From the NCBI GenBank assembly GCA_039725955.1, contig CP091033.1, positions 2,046,001-2,110,000 of the forward strand: a stretch of DNA of 64,000 nucleotides, given 5' to 3'. How positions within the stretch are numbered: position 1 is the first letter of the stretch; each line of letters starts with the position of its first letter. The notes below the pieces were generated by a model. That model was not told where the DNA came from, ran no database searches, and saw nothing but the letters and a program-made list of their open reading frames with translations. Below are positions 1 through 7,983 of the stretch, in pieces. Source of the stretch: Sinorhizobium sp. B11. Its GTDB lineage: Bacteria; Pseudomonadota; Alphaproteobacteria; Rhizobiales; Rhizobiaceae. The position numbers and the translations under genes are program-made.

Positions 1-346
1 CGACGTTCCACGGGATCAGCAGCGGCAGCGCCATCAGAACGAGGCAGACCGGCACGCCGATGCCCTTCTTCGGCATGTTGAGCGCGATGAAGATGCCGAG
101 CGGAATTTCGAGCGCCAGGATGATGATCGAGAAGAGCAGGTTGCGCTGCAGGGCTGCCCAGAAGCGATCCGACTCCAGTGTCTGCACGAACCAGTCCGTG
201 CCGGCCCAGAAGAACTCGTTATTGCCGAACGTATCCTGCACCGAATAGTTGACGACCGTCATCAGCGGGATGGCCGCCGAGAAGGCGACGAGCACCAGGA
301 CAGGCAGAACCAGAAACCAGGCCTTGTTGTTCCAGGTCTTTTCCAT
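1..346 (-). CDS. glpP: Glycerol ABC transporter permease, N-terminal part (runs off window)
   Basis: Inner-membrane permease of the glycerol uptake ABC transporter; 115 residues are visible and the gene continues beyond base 1. The ATG at 346 lies 3 nt after the TGA of the preceding ATPase gene, so translation is probably coupled. The visible part has a short cytoplasmic start (MEKTWNNKAWF), a first membrane segment at about residues 10-30, a periplasmic stretch containing NNEFFWAGTDWF, a second segment at about 68-88 and a third starting near 100. This is the usual N-terminus of MalF/UgpA-type sugar permeases. Position directly after two ATPase genes and glpD matches the rhizobial glpDSTPQUV operon, in which the first permease is glpP. 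The symbol rests on that order and was not checked by alignment. Confidence 0.82.
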   Translation of the reverse strand, partial: MEKTWNNKAWFLVLPVLVLVAFSAAIPLMTVVNYSVQDTFGNNEFFWAGTDWFVQTLESDRFWAALQRNLLFSIIILALEIPLGIFIALNMPKKGIGVPVCLVLMALPLLIPWNV

Positions 347-349
347 GAT

Positions 350-1420
350 TCAGGCCTCCCTGCCGACACGCCAGGAATCGGCGTAGATGCTGATCGCTGC
401 GGGGTCGAAACTGACCCGCGCATCTTCCGGGATCTCGGCGTCCTCCGATAGGACGATCGCCAACGGCTGGCCGGCAAAACGGGCGCGTACGATCTTCTGG
501 CGTCCGATATCCTCGACCTTGGAGATCGATACCGGCATGCCGTCACGGCCAAGCCGGATGAATTCGGGACGGATGCCGAGCTCGACCTTGGCGGCCCGCG
601 ACGTGTCGGGCGCATAATCGAGATTGATGGTCTCGCCGCCGACACTGACGCTGGAACCAGCGACCTTCGCGGGCATGACGTTCATGCCGGGCGAGCCGAT
701 GAAATAGCCGACGAATGTGTGGCTCGGCCGCTCGAAGAGTTCGGCCGGCGTGCCGATCTGGACGATCTCGCCTTCATACATGACCACCACCTTTTCGGCG
801 AAGGTCAGCGCTTCCGTCTGGTCATGCGTGACGTAGACCATGGTGAAGCCGAACTGCTTGTGCAGGCGCTTCAGCTGCGAGCGCAGCACCCATTTCATAT
901 GCGGATCGATGACGGTCAACGGTTCGTCGAACAGGATGGCGTTGACGTCATTGCGCACGAGGCCGCGGCCGAGCGAGATCTTCTGCTTCTGATCGGCCGT
1001 CAGGCGCTGCGCCTTGCGTTTTGCCCAGTCGGTCAGATCGATCATCTCGAGGATTTCGCGGACGCGCCGGTCGACCTCGGGTTCGGCAACGCCCCTGTTG
1101 CGCAGCGGAAAGGCCAGATTGTCGTAGACGGTCATCGTGTCGTAGATAACCGGGAACTGGAAGACCTGCGCAATATTGCGCGCCTGCGTCGAAAGATTGG
1201 TGACATCGCGGCCATCGAAAAGGATGCGCCCGTGCGAGGGCTGCAACAGGCCGGAAATGATATTGAGCAGCGTGGTCTTGCCGCAGCCGGAGGGACCGAG
1301 CAGCGCATAGGCGCCGCCATCGGTCCATTCGTGATCGACTTCCTTCAGCGCATAATCCTTGTCCGACTTCGGGTCGGGCCCATAGGCGTGGCGGATATGG
1401 TCGAGCGTGATGCGTGCCAT
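350..1420 (-). CDS. glpT: Glycerol ABC transporter ATPase GlpT-like (degenerate signature motif)
   Basis: Cytoplasmic ATPase subunit, 356 aa, of a MalK/UgpC-type importer. Walker A (GPSGCGKTT) is at about residues 42-50, the Q-loop glutamine at 88, Walker B DEP at 165-167 and the H-loop histidine (VTHDQTEA) at 199. A C-terminal TOBE-type regulatory domain follows. The ABC signature reads LTADQ (140-144) instead of LSGGQ, and the D-loop reads TVIDPHMK, so this subunit lacks a normal signature. Its partner just upstream has the reverse defect, a good signature but no H-loop histidine, which implies a heterodimer with one consensus and one degenerate ATP site. The gene starts 9 nt after the partner gene ends and is followed at once by the permease gene. 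The rhizobial name glpT is assigned from operon order. Confidence 0.85.
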   Translation of the reverse strand: MARITLDHIRHAYGPDPKSDKDYALKEVDHEWTDGGAYALLGPSGCGKTTLLNIISGLLQPSHGRILFDGRDVTNLSTQARNIAQVFQFPVIYDTMTVYDNLAFPLRNRGVAEPEVDRRVREILEMIDLTDWAKRKAQRLTADQKQKISLGRGLVRNDVNAILFDEPLTVIDPHMKWVLRSQLKRLHKQFGFTMVYVTHDQTEALTFAEKVVVMYEGEIVQIGTPAELFERPSHTFVGYFIGSPGMNVMPAKVAGSSVSVGGETINLDYAPDTSRAAKVELGIRPEFIRLGRDGMPVSISKVEDIGRQKIVRARFAGQPLAIVLSEDAEIPEDARVSFDPAAISIYADSWRVGREA

Positions 1421-1429
1421 TGAAACCTC

Positions 1430-2509
1430 CTATGCCGCCTGGTTGCCGGTTGCGATTGCCCGCCCATCAGGCCCGAAGGCCATGAGATGGCGGGTGTCGA
1501 GGAAGACGGCGATCTCGGTATCGGGATCGATGTCGTGAATGCCGTGCGCCAGCATCACCCAACGCACACCGTTGAAATCGACATGCACGAAGCTTTCCGA
1601 GCCGGTGATTTCGGAAATCTGCGTGCGCGACGTCAGTCGCGGCGACGCCGGAGTCTGGGCTTGCAGTGACAGATGATGCGGGTGGAAGGCGATCGTGACG
1701 GCGCCATCCGGCGTGGCGGCAAGATGCGCCGGCACGACGATCTCAGCGCCAGCTCCATGGCGGAAGATGCTGCCGTTCTTCTCCACCTCGATGAAGTTCA
1801 GCGGCGGGTCGGCGAAGGTCTTGGCGGTGACGAGATCGACCGGGCGGCGATAGACCTCGATCGTCTTGCCGAACTGCGTCACGCGGCCTTCGCTCAGCGT
1901 CACCGTATTGCCGCCGAGCAAAAGGGCTTCGGAAGGTTCGGTCGTCGCATAGACGAAGATGGCGCCGGATTGCGCGAAAATACGCGGCAGTTCCTCGCGC
2001 AGTTCCTCGCGCAGCTTATAGTCCAGATTGGCGAGTGGCTCGTCGAGCAACACGAGGCTGGCATTCTTGACGAGCGCGCGGGCAAGGGCGGTACGCTGCT
2101 GCTGGCCGCCGGAAAGATTGAGCGGCGTGCGGTCGAGATAGGGCGTCAGCTTCAGAAGCTCTGCGGCCTTGCGCACTTCGATATCGATCGTCTTGGCATC
2201 GTGCCCGGCAATGCGCATCGGCGAGGCGATGTTTTCATAGACGCTGAGTGCGGGATAATTGATGAACTGCTGGTAGACCATCGCGACATTGCGCTTCTGC
2301 ACCGGCATGCCGGTGACGTCGGCGCCGTCGAAATGCACGGAACCGCTGGTCGGCCGATCGAGGCCGGCCATCAGCCGCATCAATGATGTCTTGCCGGAGA
2401 GCGTCGGTCCGAGCAGGACGTTCAGCGATCCCCGTTCAAATGTCAGGTCCGTCGGGTGAATATGGTATTCACCGCCGACCATCTTTGCGGCATGGCGCAA
2501 TTCGAGCAT
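1430..2509 (-). CDS. glpS: Glycerol ABC transporter ATPase GlpS-like (H-loop His replaced)
   Basis: Second ATPase, 359 aa, of the glycerol importer. Walker A (GPTLSGKTS) is at 34-42, the signature LSGGQQQ at 132-138 and Walker B LLDEP at 154-158. The H-loop, normally VTHD, reads ATTEP, with Thr190 where the catalytic switch histidine belongs. A C-terminal TOBE-like domain is present. The gene follows glpD by 42 nt and precedes the GlpT-like ATPase by 9 nt, so glpR-glpD-glpS-glpT-glpP probably form one transcript. Paired ATPases with complementary motif loss are known in heterodimeric ABC proteins such as TAP1/TAP2; here the inference comes only from motifs. The substrate glycerol is inferred from linkage to glpD and glpR. 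Confidence 0.85.
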   Translation of the reverse strand: MLELRHAAKMVGGEYHIHPTDLTFERGSLNVLLGPTLSGKTSLMRLMAGLDRPTSGSVHFDGADVTGMPVQKRNVAMVYQQFINYPALSVYENIASPMRIAGHDAKTIDIEVRKAAELLKLTPYLDRTPLNLSGGQQQRTALARALVKNASLVLLDEPLANLDYKLREELREELPRIFAQSGAIFVYATTEPSEALLLGGNTVTLSEGRVTQFGKTIEVYRRPVDLVTAKTFADPPLNFIEVEKNGSIFRHGAGAEIVVPAHLAATPDGAVTIAFHPHHLSLQAQTPASPRLTSRTQISEITGSESFVHVDFNGVRWVMLAHGIHDIDPDTEIAVFLDTRHLMAFGPDGRAIATGNQAA

Positions 2510-2551
2510 TCCGGTTCCCGTGCCTCCTCAAGACGGGGACCACATGCCGGC

Positions 2552-4081
2552 TTAGCCTGCGAGTTTCGCGGGCAGAGCGGCGATGTACTCCTCCAAAATA
2601 TCTATCTGTTGTGGTGTCATGTGCAGGCCGGCCTTGGTTCTCCGCCAGAGCACATCGTGGGCGGTGACGGCCCATTCATTGTCGATGAGGTAGCGGACCT
2701 CGGCCTCGTAGAGGTCGGATCCGAACAGCCGGCCGAGATCGTCGACCTTTGCGGCATTGCCGAGAAGCGTTGCAGCCTTCGTGCCGTAGCGGCGAATGAG
2801 ACGTCGGGCATGAGCATCGGCCAGGAACGGATAGCGGCTCTTGAGCTTGACGACCTCGCCCTCATAGCCCTGCACCGGAAAATCCCCGCCCGGCAGATGG
2901 CTGCCCGCTGTCCACGGCCTGCCCTTGACGCCGATCGCCTCGCCGATCTTCTCCAGCGCATGTTCCGACAGGCGCCGGTAGGTGGTGAGCTTGCCGCCGA
3001 AGACATTGAGAAGCGGCGCCTCGCCCGCCTTGCCCTCGACCTTCAGCACGTAGTCACGCGTGGCCTCCTGCGCCTTCGAGGCGCCGTCGTCGAAGAGCGG
3101 ACGTACCGCCGAATAGGTCCAGACGATATCCTCCGGTCTGACCGGCTCCTTGAAATATTCCGAGGCCGCATTGCAGAGATAGACGGTCTCCTCCTCGGAG
3201 ATCTTCACATCCTTCGGATCGGCGGTGTAGTCGCGGTCGGTGGTGCCGATCAGGGTAAAATCGGTCTCATAGGGAATGGCGAAGATGATGCGGTTGTCGG
3301 GGTTCTGGAAGAAATAGGCGCGTGGCCCCTCGAACTTCTTCTTCACGATGATGTGGCTGCCCTGGACGAGGCGCACATGGCGGGCCTCGTTATGGCCGAA
3401 GGCGGAGCGGATGACATGGTCGACCCAGGGACCGGCGGCATTGATCAGCATGCGGGCCTGATGGCGCTCGCTCTTGCCGGTGAGACTGTTGATCGTCTCG
3501 ATCTGCCAGACGTTGCTGCCCTGCGCATCCTTTTCCTGATGGGCCGAGACGACCTTGGTGCGCGGCATGATCGTGGCGCCCTTGTCGGCGGCATCGCGGG
3601 CATTGAGCACCACCATGCGGGCATCGTCGACCCAGCCGTCGGAATATTCGAAAGCCTTCGTAAACAGCGCCTTCAGCGGCTTTGCCGCCGCATCGCTGCG
3701 CATGTTCAAGACCGCAGTCGGCGGCAACAGCTTGCGCCCGCCAAGATGGTCATAGAGGAAGAGGCCAAGCCGGATCATCCAGGCCGGCCTGATCCCGCCC
3801 TTGTGATAGGGCAGCACGAAGCGCAAAGGCCAGATGATATGCGGGGCCATGGCCCACAGGATCTCGCGCTCCATCAGCGATTCCCGCACCAGGCGGAACT
3901 CGTAATGCTCAAGGTAGCGCAATCCGCCATGGATGAGCTTGGTGGCACCCGACGAGGTGCCGGAGGCGAAATCGTTCATCTCCGCAAGCGCCACCGTATA
4001 ACCACGACCCACGGCATCGCGCGCTATCCCGCAGCCGTTGATCCCGCCACCAATGACGAAAATATCGTGGATTCGGCCCAT
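2552..4081 (-). CDS. glpD: Glycerol-3-phosphate dehydrogenase, FAD-dependent
   Basis: Membrane-associated flavoprotein of 509 aa oxidising sn-glycerol 3-phosphate to dihydroxyacetone phosphate and passing electrons to quinone. The FAD-binding dinucleotide fold begins directly after the start (DIFVIGGGINGCGIARD). The family signatures FASGTSSGATKLIHGGLRYL and GPWVDHV follow, and the C-terminal GlpD domain is complete (GGKLTTYRRLSEHALEKIG). I chose the ATG at 4081, preceded by a GGGGGG ribosome site, over an in-frame start 14 codons upstream because the Rossmann strand starts there. Length agrees with the family. The upstream 113-nt gap to glpR carries three 11-bp-phased repeats that could be GlpR half-sites. 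A damaged copy of the C-terminal third of this gene lies at 59.75-60.27 kb. Confidence 0.95.
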   Translation of the reverse strand: MGRIHDIFVIGGGINGCGIARDAVGRGYTVALAEMNDFASGTSSGATKLIHGGLRYLEHYEFRLVRESLMEREILWAMAPHIIWPLRFVLPYHKGGIRPAWMIRLGLFLYDHLGGRKLLPPTAVLNMRSDAAAKPLKALFTKAFEYSDGWVDDARMVVLNARDAADKGATIMPRTKVVSAHQEKDAQGSNVWQIETINSLTGKSERHQARMLINAAGPWVDHVIRSAFGHNEARHVRLVQGSHIIVKKKFEGPRAYFFQNPDNRIIFAIPYETDFTLIGTTDRDYTADPKDVKISEEETVYLCNAASEYFKEPVRPEDIVWTYSAVRPLFDDGASKAQEATRDYVLKVEGKAGEAPLLNVFGGKLTTYRRLSEHALEKIGEAIGVKGRPWTAGSHLPGGDFPVQGYEGEVVKLKSRYPFLADAHARRLIRRYGTKAATLLGNAAKVDDLGRLFGSDLYEAEVRYLIDNEWAVTAHDVLWRRTKAGLHMTPQQIDILEEYIAALPAKLAG

Positions 4082-4150
4082 ATTCCCCCCGTTCGAGCCA
4101 AGACAGCGCAACAGTTCCCCCAACCGTTGCGAAAGTGAGGGTGATTAAAT

Positions 4151-4179
4151 CGAAAATTTTCCGAATGTCAAACGAATGT
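4151..4179. promoter_or_regulatory. Candidate GlpR operator: three CGAAWRT repeats at 11-bp phase
   Basis: In the glpR-glpD gap the plus strand carries CGAAAAT (4151-4157), CGAATGT (4162-4168) and CGAATGT (4173-4179), each exactly 11 bp after the last, about one helical turn. Read on the glpD strand, the last copy is ATTTTCG, which fits the E. coli GlpR half-site ATKYTCG. DeoR-family repressors often bind tandem half-sites. Binding by the adjacent GlpR is inferred. Confidence 0.5.
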
Positions 4180-4194
4180 TATTGGCCGTAAAAA

Positions 4195-4968
4195 TCAGCG
4201 GTTAGCTTTCGCTGCTTCGATCAACACGACACCGCTCTGCTGACAGATATTGCGGATGGAGGGCGAATCGCATTGGTCGGTAATGAAAGTATGGACCTGC
4301 GAAATCTGGCCGATCCGGACAGGCGCAGTGCGCTCGAACTTGGTTGAATCCGCAACCAGGATAACGTGTCGCGCATTGGCGATGATAGCCTGCGCCACCT
4401 TCACCTCACGGAAATCGTAGTCGAGAAGCGCGCCATCCGGATCGATCGCCGATGCTCCGATCACGGCATAATCGACCTTGAACTGGCGGATGAAGTCGAC
4501 CGCCGCCTCGCCGACGATGCCGCCGTCGGACTGGCGCACCACGCCGCCGGCGATCACCACCTCGATATTGTCGATCAGTCGCAATCTATTGGCAACATTG
4601 ATATTATTTGTGATCACCATCAATTCGTGATGATCCGAGAGCGCTTCTCCGACAGCTTCCGTCGTCGTGCCGATATTGATGAAAAGCGAACTGTTGTTGG
4701 GAATGAGATCAGCGGCAGCCACACCGATCGCCTGTTTCTCCATCGCGGCGATCTGGCGCCGCGCATCGTAGCGGACATTTTCCGTCCCGCGCGGAAAGGT
4801 TGCGCCTCCGTGAATGCGGGTCAGGAGCTGTGCATCGCAGAGATCGTTCAGATCCTTGCGGATCGTCTGCGGTGTCACGGCAAACTGCGCCGCCAGATCA
4901 TCGACCAGCACCCTGCCCGATGACCTCGCAAGTGCGATGATCCTCTCCTGGCGATCCGACAGAAACAT
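4195..4968 (-). CDS. glpR: DeoR-family transcriptional repressor of glycerol genes
   Basis: DNA-binding repressor of 257 aa. An N-terminal DeoR helix-turn-helix (SDRQERIIALARSSGRVLVDDLAAQFAVTPQTIRKDLNDL) is followed by the sugar-phosphate sensor (DeoRC) domain, with the typical NNSSLFINIGTTTEAV and VIAGGVVRQSDGGIVGEAA motifs. E. coli GlpR responds to glycerol 3-phosphate; the same ligand is inferred here because the gene heads the glp operon. I chose the ATG at 4968 because GGGAGG lies 5 nt upstream and the product has normal family length; an in-frame extension of 33 codons looks non-coding. A perfect 8-bp inverted repeat just upstream (4982-5006) is a candidate autoregulatory site. Confidence 0.93.
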   Translation of the reverse strand: MFLSDRQERIIALARSSGRVLVDDLAAQFAVTPQTIRKDLNDLCDAQLLTRIHGGATFPRGTENVRYDARRQIAAMEKQAIGVAAADLIPNNSSLFINIGTTTEAVGEALSDHHELMVITNNINVANRLRLIDNIEVVIAGGVVRQSDGGIVGEAAVDFIRQFKVDYAVIGASAIDPDGALLDYDFREVKVAQAIIANARHVILVADSTKFERTAPVRIGQISQVHTFITDQCDSPSIRNICQQSGVVLIEAAKANR

Positions 4969-4981
4969 GCGCCCTCCCTTC

Positions 4982-5006
4982 GTTTCGCTTTCATCTTTAG
5001 CGAAAC
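4982..5006. promoter_or_regulatory. Inverted repeat upstream of glpR
   Basis: GTTTCGCT (4982-4989) and AGCGAAAC (4999-5006) are exact reverse complements separated by 9 nt, ending 14 bp upstream of the glpR start codon. The TTTCG/CGAAA arms resemble DeoR-family operators, so autoregulation by GlpR is plausible. The site also lies in the divergent region facing the ftsZ-like gene. Confidence 0.45.
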
Positions 5007-5211
5007 TTCGCCTCAAGGCAAAGCGATCGATACTGGCGCGGTCCTCCGGATCAATCCCATCGTTCACTGCTTTCGAACATGAACGAGTGCTGAAATCCCT
5101 TTGGATATTGCAAAGCCCGCCCCGCCTCTGCCTTGTTGCGCGCTTAACGTATTATGCGATTCGCTATCCGCGACGGGGCGGGGCATGCACGAGGGACAAA
5201 AGGAGAGTTCG

Positions 5212-6234
5212 ATGACAGACGCCAAGAGCGGCATTACGGGACTACGGCCGCAGATCACGGTGATTGGCGTCGGCGGAGGCGGCGGAAACGCGATCAACAA
5301 CATGATCGCCGAAAAACTGGCGGGCGTCGATTTCATCGCCGCAAATACCGATGCCCAGGTGCTGGCGACCTCCAAGGCGACGCGCCGCATCCAGCTCGGC
5401 GCGCATGTCACCGAAGGTCTCGGCGCCGGCTCCCTGCCGGAAGTGGGCCGCGCGGCTGCCGAAGAATCGCTCGACGAGATCATGGACCACCTGAGCGGCT
5501 CGCATATGTGCTTCGTCACGGCCGGCATGGGCGGCGGCACCGGCACGGGTGCGGCACCGGTCATTGCGCATGCGGCCCGTGCAGCCGGCATCCTGACGGT
5601 CGGCGTCGTCACCAAGCCCTTCACCTTCGAGGGCAATCGCCGCATGAAGATGGCCGAAGCCGGCATCGAGGCGCTGCGCCAGGCAGCCGACACCGTCATC
5701 GTCATTCCCAACCAGAACCTCTTCCGCATCGCGGACGCCAAGACCACCTTCGCCGATGCCTTCATGACCGCGGACCGCGTGCTTTATGCCGGCGTGGGCT
5801 GCATCACCGATCTCATCGTCAAGGAAGGCCTGATCAATCTCGACTTCGCTGATGTGAAGTCCGTCATGCGCGGCATGGGCCGGGCCATGATGGGCACGGG
5901 CGAGGCTGAGGGCGAAGCACGGGCGATGAAGGCGGCGGAAGCTGCAATCGCCAACCCACTGCTCGACGATATCTCGATGAAGGGCGCCAAGGGTGTGCTG
6001 ATCTCGATATCAGGCGGTTCCGACATGACCCTCTTCGAGGTCGACGAGGCCGCAAGCCGCATTCGCGATGAAGTCCAGGACGACGCCGAAATCGTCGTCG
6101 GCGCAATCTTCGACCGCGGCCTCGACGGCAAGTTCCGCGTCTCCGTCGTTGCGACCGGGCTCGAAGGCGCCGGCCCCGTCGCAGCCGTGCCGAACTTGGC
6201 CGCAGGGCAGGTCTCGAACCGCACGCTGCAGTAG
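5212..6234 (+). CDS. FtsZ paralogue lacking the C-terminal tail (FtsZ2-type)
   Basis: Tubulin-fold GTPase of 340 aa. [11 protein letters not shown] is at about 21-31, the tubulin signature GGGTGTGA at 107-114, NQNLFR near 167-172 and the T7 synergy loop NLDFADV at 209-215. GTP binding and polymerisation-linked hydrolysis therefore look intact. The protein stops shortly after the core ([25 protein letters not shown]). The long linker and the conserved C-terminal peptide that bind FtsA and other partners in normal FtsZ are missing. Sinorhizobium meliloti has a comparable short second FtsZ. AGGAGAG lies 5 nt upstream of the ATG at 5212; an in-frame extension to 5101 has no support. The gene is divergent from glpR and stands alone, so a dispensable or modulatory role is more likely than housekeeping division. 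Confidence 0.9.
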   Translation: MTDAKSGITGLRPQITVIGVGGGGGNAINNMIAEKLAGVDFIAANTDAQVLATSKATRRIQLGAHVTEGLGAGSLPEVGRAAAEESLDEIMDHLSGSHMCFVTAGMGGGTGTGAAPVIAHAARAAGILTVGVVTKPFTFEGNRRMKMAEAGIEALRQAADTVIVIPNQNLFRIADAKTTFADAFMTADRVLYAGVGCITDLIVKEGLINLDFADVKSVMRGMGRAMMGTGEAEGEARAMKAAEAAIANPLLDDISMKGAKGVLISISGGSDMTLFEVDEAASRIRDEVQDDAEIVVGAIFDRGLDGKFRVSVVATGLEGAGPVAAVPNLAAGQVSNRTLQ

Positions 6235-6286
6235 ATCGATAAGATCGCCTGACCGCCACGCAGATCCTCGCAGCGGTGACGAACAA

Positions 6287-6335
6287 CTGAGAGAGATGGG
6301 ATTGACCGCCACCGGTACGATCCTGGCTCTCTCAG
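6287..6335. terminator. Inverted repeat between convergent genes, possible terminator
   Basis: CTGAGAGAG (6287-6295) and CTCTCTCAG (6327-6335) are exact reverse complements with a 31-nt loop, lying between the ends of the ftsZ-like gene and the GMC oxidoreductase gene. Position favours a bidirectional terminator, but there is no T-run and the loop is long. Confidence 0.3.
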
Positions 6336-6363
6336 CACCAACGTGATGAAGTTCTAAGCGCCG

Positions 6364-7983
6364 TTAGCGCAGAATCATGTCGGACGCCTTCTCGGCAATC
6401 ATGATCACCGGGGAGTTGGTGTTACCGGAGACGATCGTCGGCATGACCGAAGCGTCGACAATGCGCAAAGCGCCCACGCCATGCACTCTCAACTGTTCGT
6501 CGACAACAGCCATGCTGTCACGCCCCATCTTGCAGGTTCCAACCGGGTGGAAGATCGTGGTGGCAATGTCTCCCGCGCGGCTGATCAATTCATCATCGCT
6601 TTGAAATTTCTTGCCAGGAAGCATCTCCTGCGGCCGGAACTTCGAGATCGCACTCGTCTGCATGAGACTGCGGGCATGGCGGATGGATTTTGCAGCAAGA
6701 ATGCGATCTTTGCTGGTCGAGAGGTAGTTGGGCTTGATCTCGGGAGCTGCGGACGCATCCGACCCGGCAATGTGGACCGTCCCCCGGCTCTCCGGTCTCA
6801 GGTTGCAGACCGATACAGTGACCGCGGGATAGCGGTGCAGCGGTTCGCCGAGCCTGTCGGTGCTGAGCGGCTGCACATGATATTCGAGATCGGCGGTCGC
6901 GACTGCCGGGTCGCTCCTTGCGAAAATACCGAGCTGACTTGGCGCCATCGAGAGCGGGCCGGAGCGGCGTAGCGCATATTGCAAGCCCATGCCCGCACGG
7001 GCGAAAAGATTGTGGTAGAGCTGGTTCAACGTCTTTGCCCCCTCGATCCGGAAAACCGTCCGGATCTGAAGGTGGTCCTGCAGGTTCTCGCCGACGCCGT
7101 GAAGCGCGTGAGCCACGTCGATATTGACGGCGGACAACAAATCCGGGCGGCCAATCCCGGAAAGTTCCAGGATTTTCGGCGAGTTGATGGCACCGGCCGA
7201 AAGGATGACTTCACGACCGGCATGCGCGACATGGATCTGCCCGTTCAAACGGAAGCGGACTCCGGTTACACGACGTCCGCCGAGCACCAGCCGCTCCGTT
7301 TCCGCTCCGGTCAGCACACGAAGGTTGGGGCGCCGCATTGCGGGGCGCAGAAAGGCCTTGGTGGTATTCCAGCGAACGCCGCCGCGCTGATTGACCTCGA
7401 AATAGCCCGATCCCTCGTTGTCACCGCCGTTAAAATCATCGGTCTTGGGAATGCCGAGCTCTTCGGCTGCGTCGCGAAAGGCATCCAGGATCGGCCAGGA
7501 AAGTCGCTGCCGTTCCACGCGCCATTCGCCGCCTGCCCCGTGCATGGCAGAATTGCCGCGGTAGTTATCCTCGGATTTGAGGAAATAGGGAAGCACGTCA
7601 TCCCATCCCCAACCTTCGTTTCCTGCCTGCCGCCAGCCATCATAGTCGGCCGCCTGCCCCCGCATGTAGATCATGCCATTGATCGACGAGCAGCCGCCAA
7701 GCACCTTGCCGCGCGGATAAGGAAGCGACCGACCGTTCAACCCAGCCTCGGCGGCGGTGCGCATCATCCAGTCGGTGCGCGGATTTCCCATGCAGAAGAG
7801 ATATCCGATCGGCACATGCACCCAGTGATAACGATCGCTGCCGCCGGCCTCGAGCAAGAGGACACGGTTGGCCGGATTTGCCGACAGCCGATTGGCAAGA
7901 ACGCATCCGGCCGAGCCTGCCCCCACGATGATGAAGTCGTAAGAGCCCGCGTCGGCAACCGCTTCCGTTGAAATCCCGCTCAC
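6364..7983 (-). CDS. GMC-family FAD oxidoreductase (choline dehydrogenase-like)
   Basis: Flavoprotein of 539 aa oxidising an alcohol group, last gene of the nine-gene polyol operon. The FAD motif DFIIVGAGSAGCVLANRLS is at about 16-34. GMC signature 1 (PYPRGKVLGGCSSINGMIYMRG) lies near 88-110 and signature 2 (GAINSPKILELSGIG) near 265-280. The C-terminal catalytic region has IFHPVGTCKMG and SGNTNSPVIMIAEKA. The start overlaps the stop of the kinase gene by 4 nt (ATGA), indicating coupled translation. Family members include choline, glucose and polyol dehydrogenases. Here context suggests oxidation of the imported polyol or a related alcohol, but the substrate cannot be read from sequence. Confidence 0.9.
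   Translation of the reverse strand: MSGISTEAVADAGSYDFIIVGAGSAGCVLANRLSANPANRVLLLEAGGSDRYHWVHVPIGYLFCMGNPRTDWMMRTAAEAGLNGRSLPYPRGKVLGGCSSINGMIYMRGQAADYDGWRQAGNEGWGWDDVLPYFLKSEDNYRGNSAMHGAGGEWRVERQRLSWPILDAFRDAAEELGIPKTDDFNGGDNEGSGYFEVNQRGGVRWNTTKAFLRPAMRRPNLRVLTGAETERLVLGGRRVTGVRFRLNGQIHVAHAGREVILSAGAINSPKILELSGIGRPDLLSAVNIDVAHALHGVGENLQDHLQIRTVFRIEGAKTLNQLYHNLFARAGMGLQYALRRSGPLSMAPSQLGIFARSDPAVATADLEYHVQPLSTDRLGEPLHRYPAVTVSVCNLRPESRGTVHIAGSDASAAPEIKPNYLSTSKDRILAAKSIRHARSLMQTSAISKFRPQEMLPGKKFQSDDELISRAGDIATTIFHPVGTCKMGRDSMAVVDEQLRVHGVGALRIVDASVMPTIVSGNTNSPVIMIAEKASDMILR

Noticed and set aside
2456..4138. 560-codon plus-strand ORF opposite glpD
   Set aside because: It mirrors glpD and glpS on the other strand; high GC gives long antisense frames. 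The protein lacks recognisable domains and has no ribosome site.
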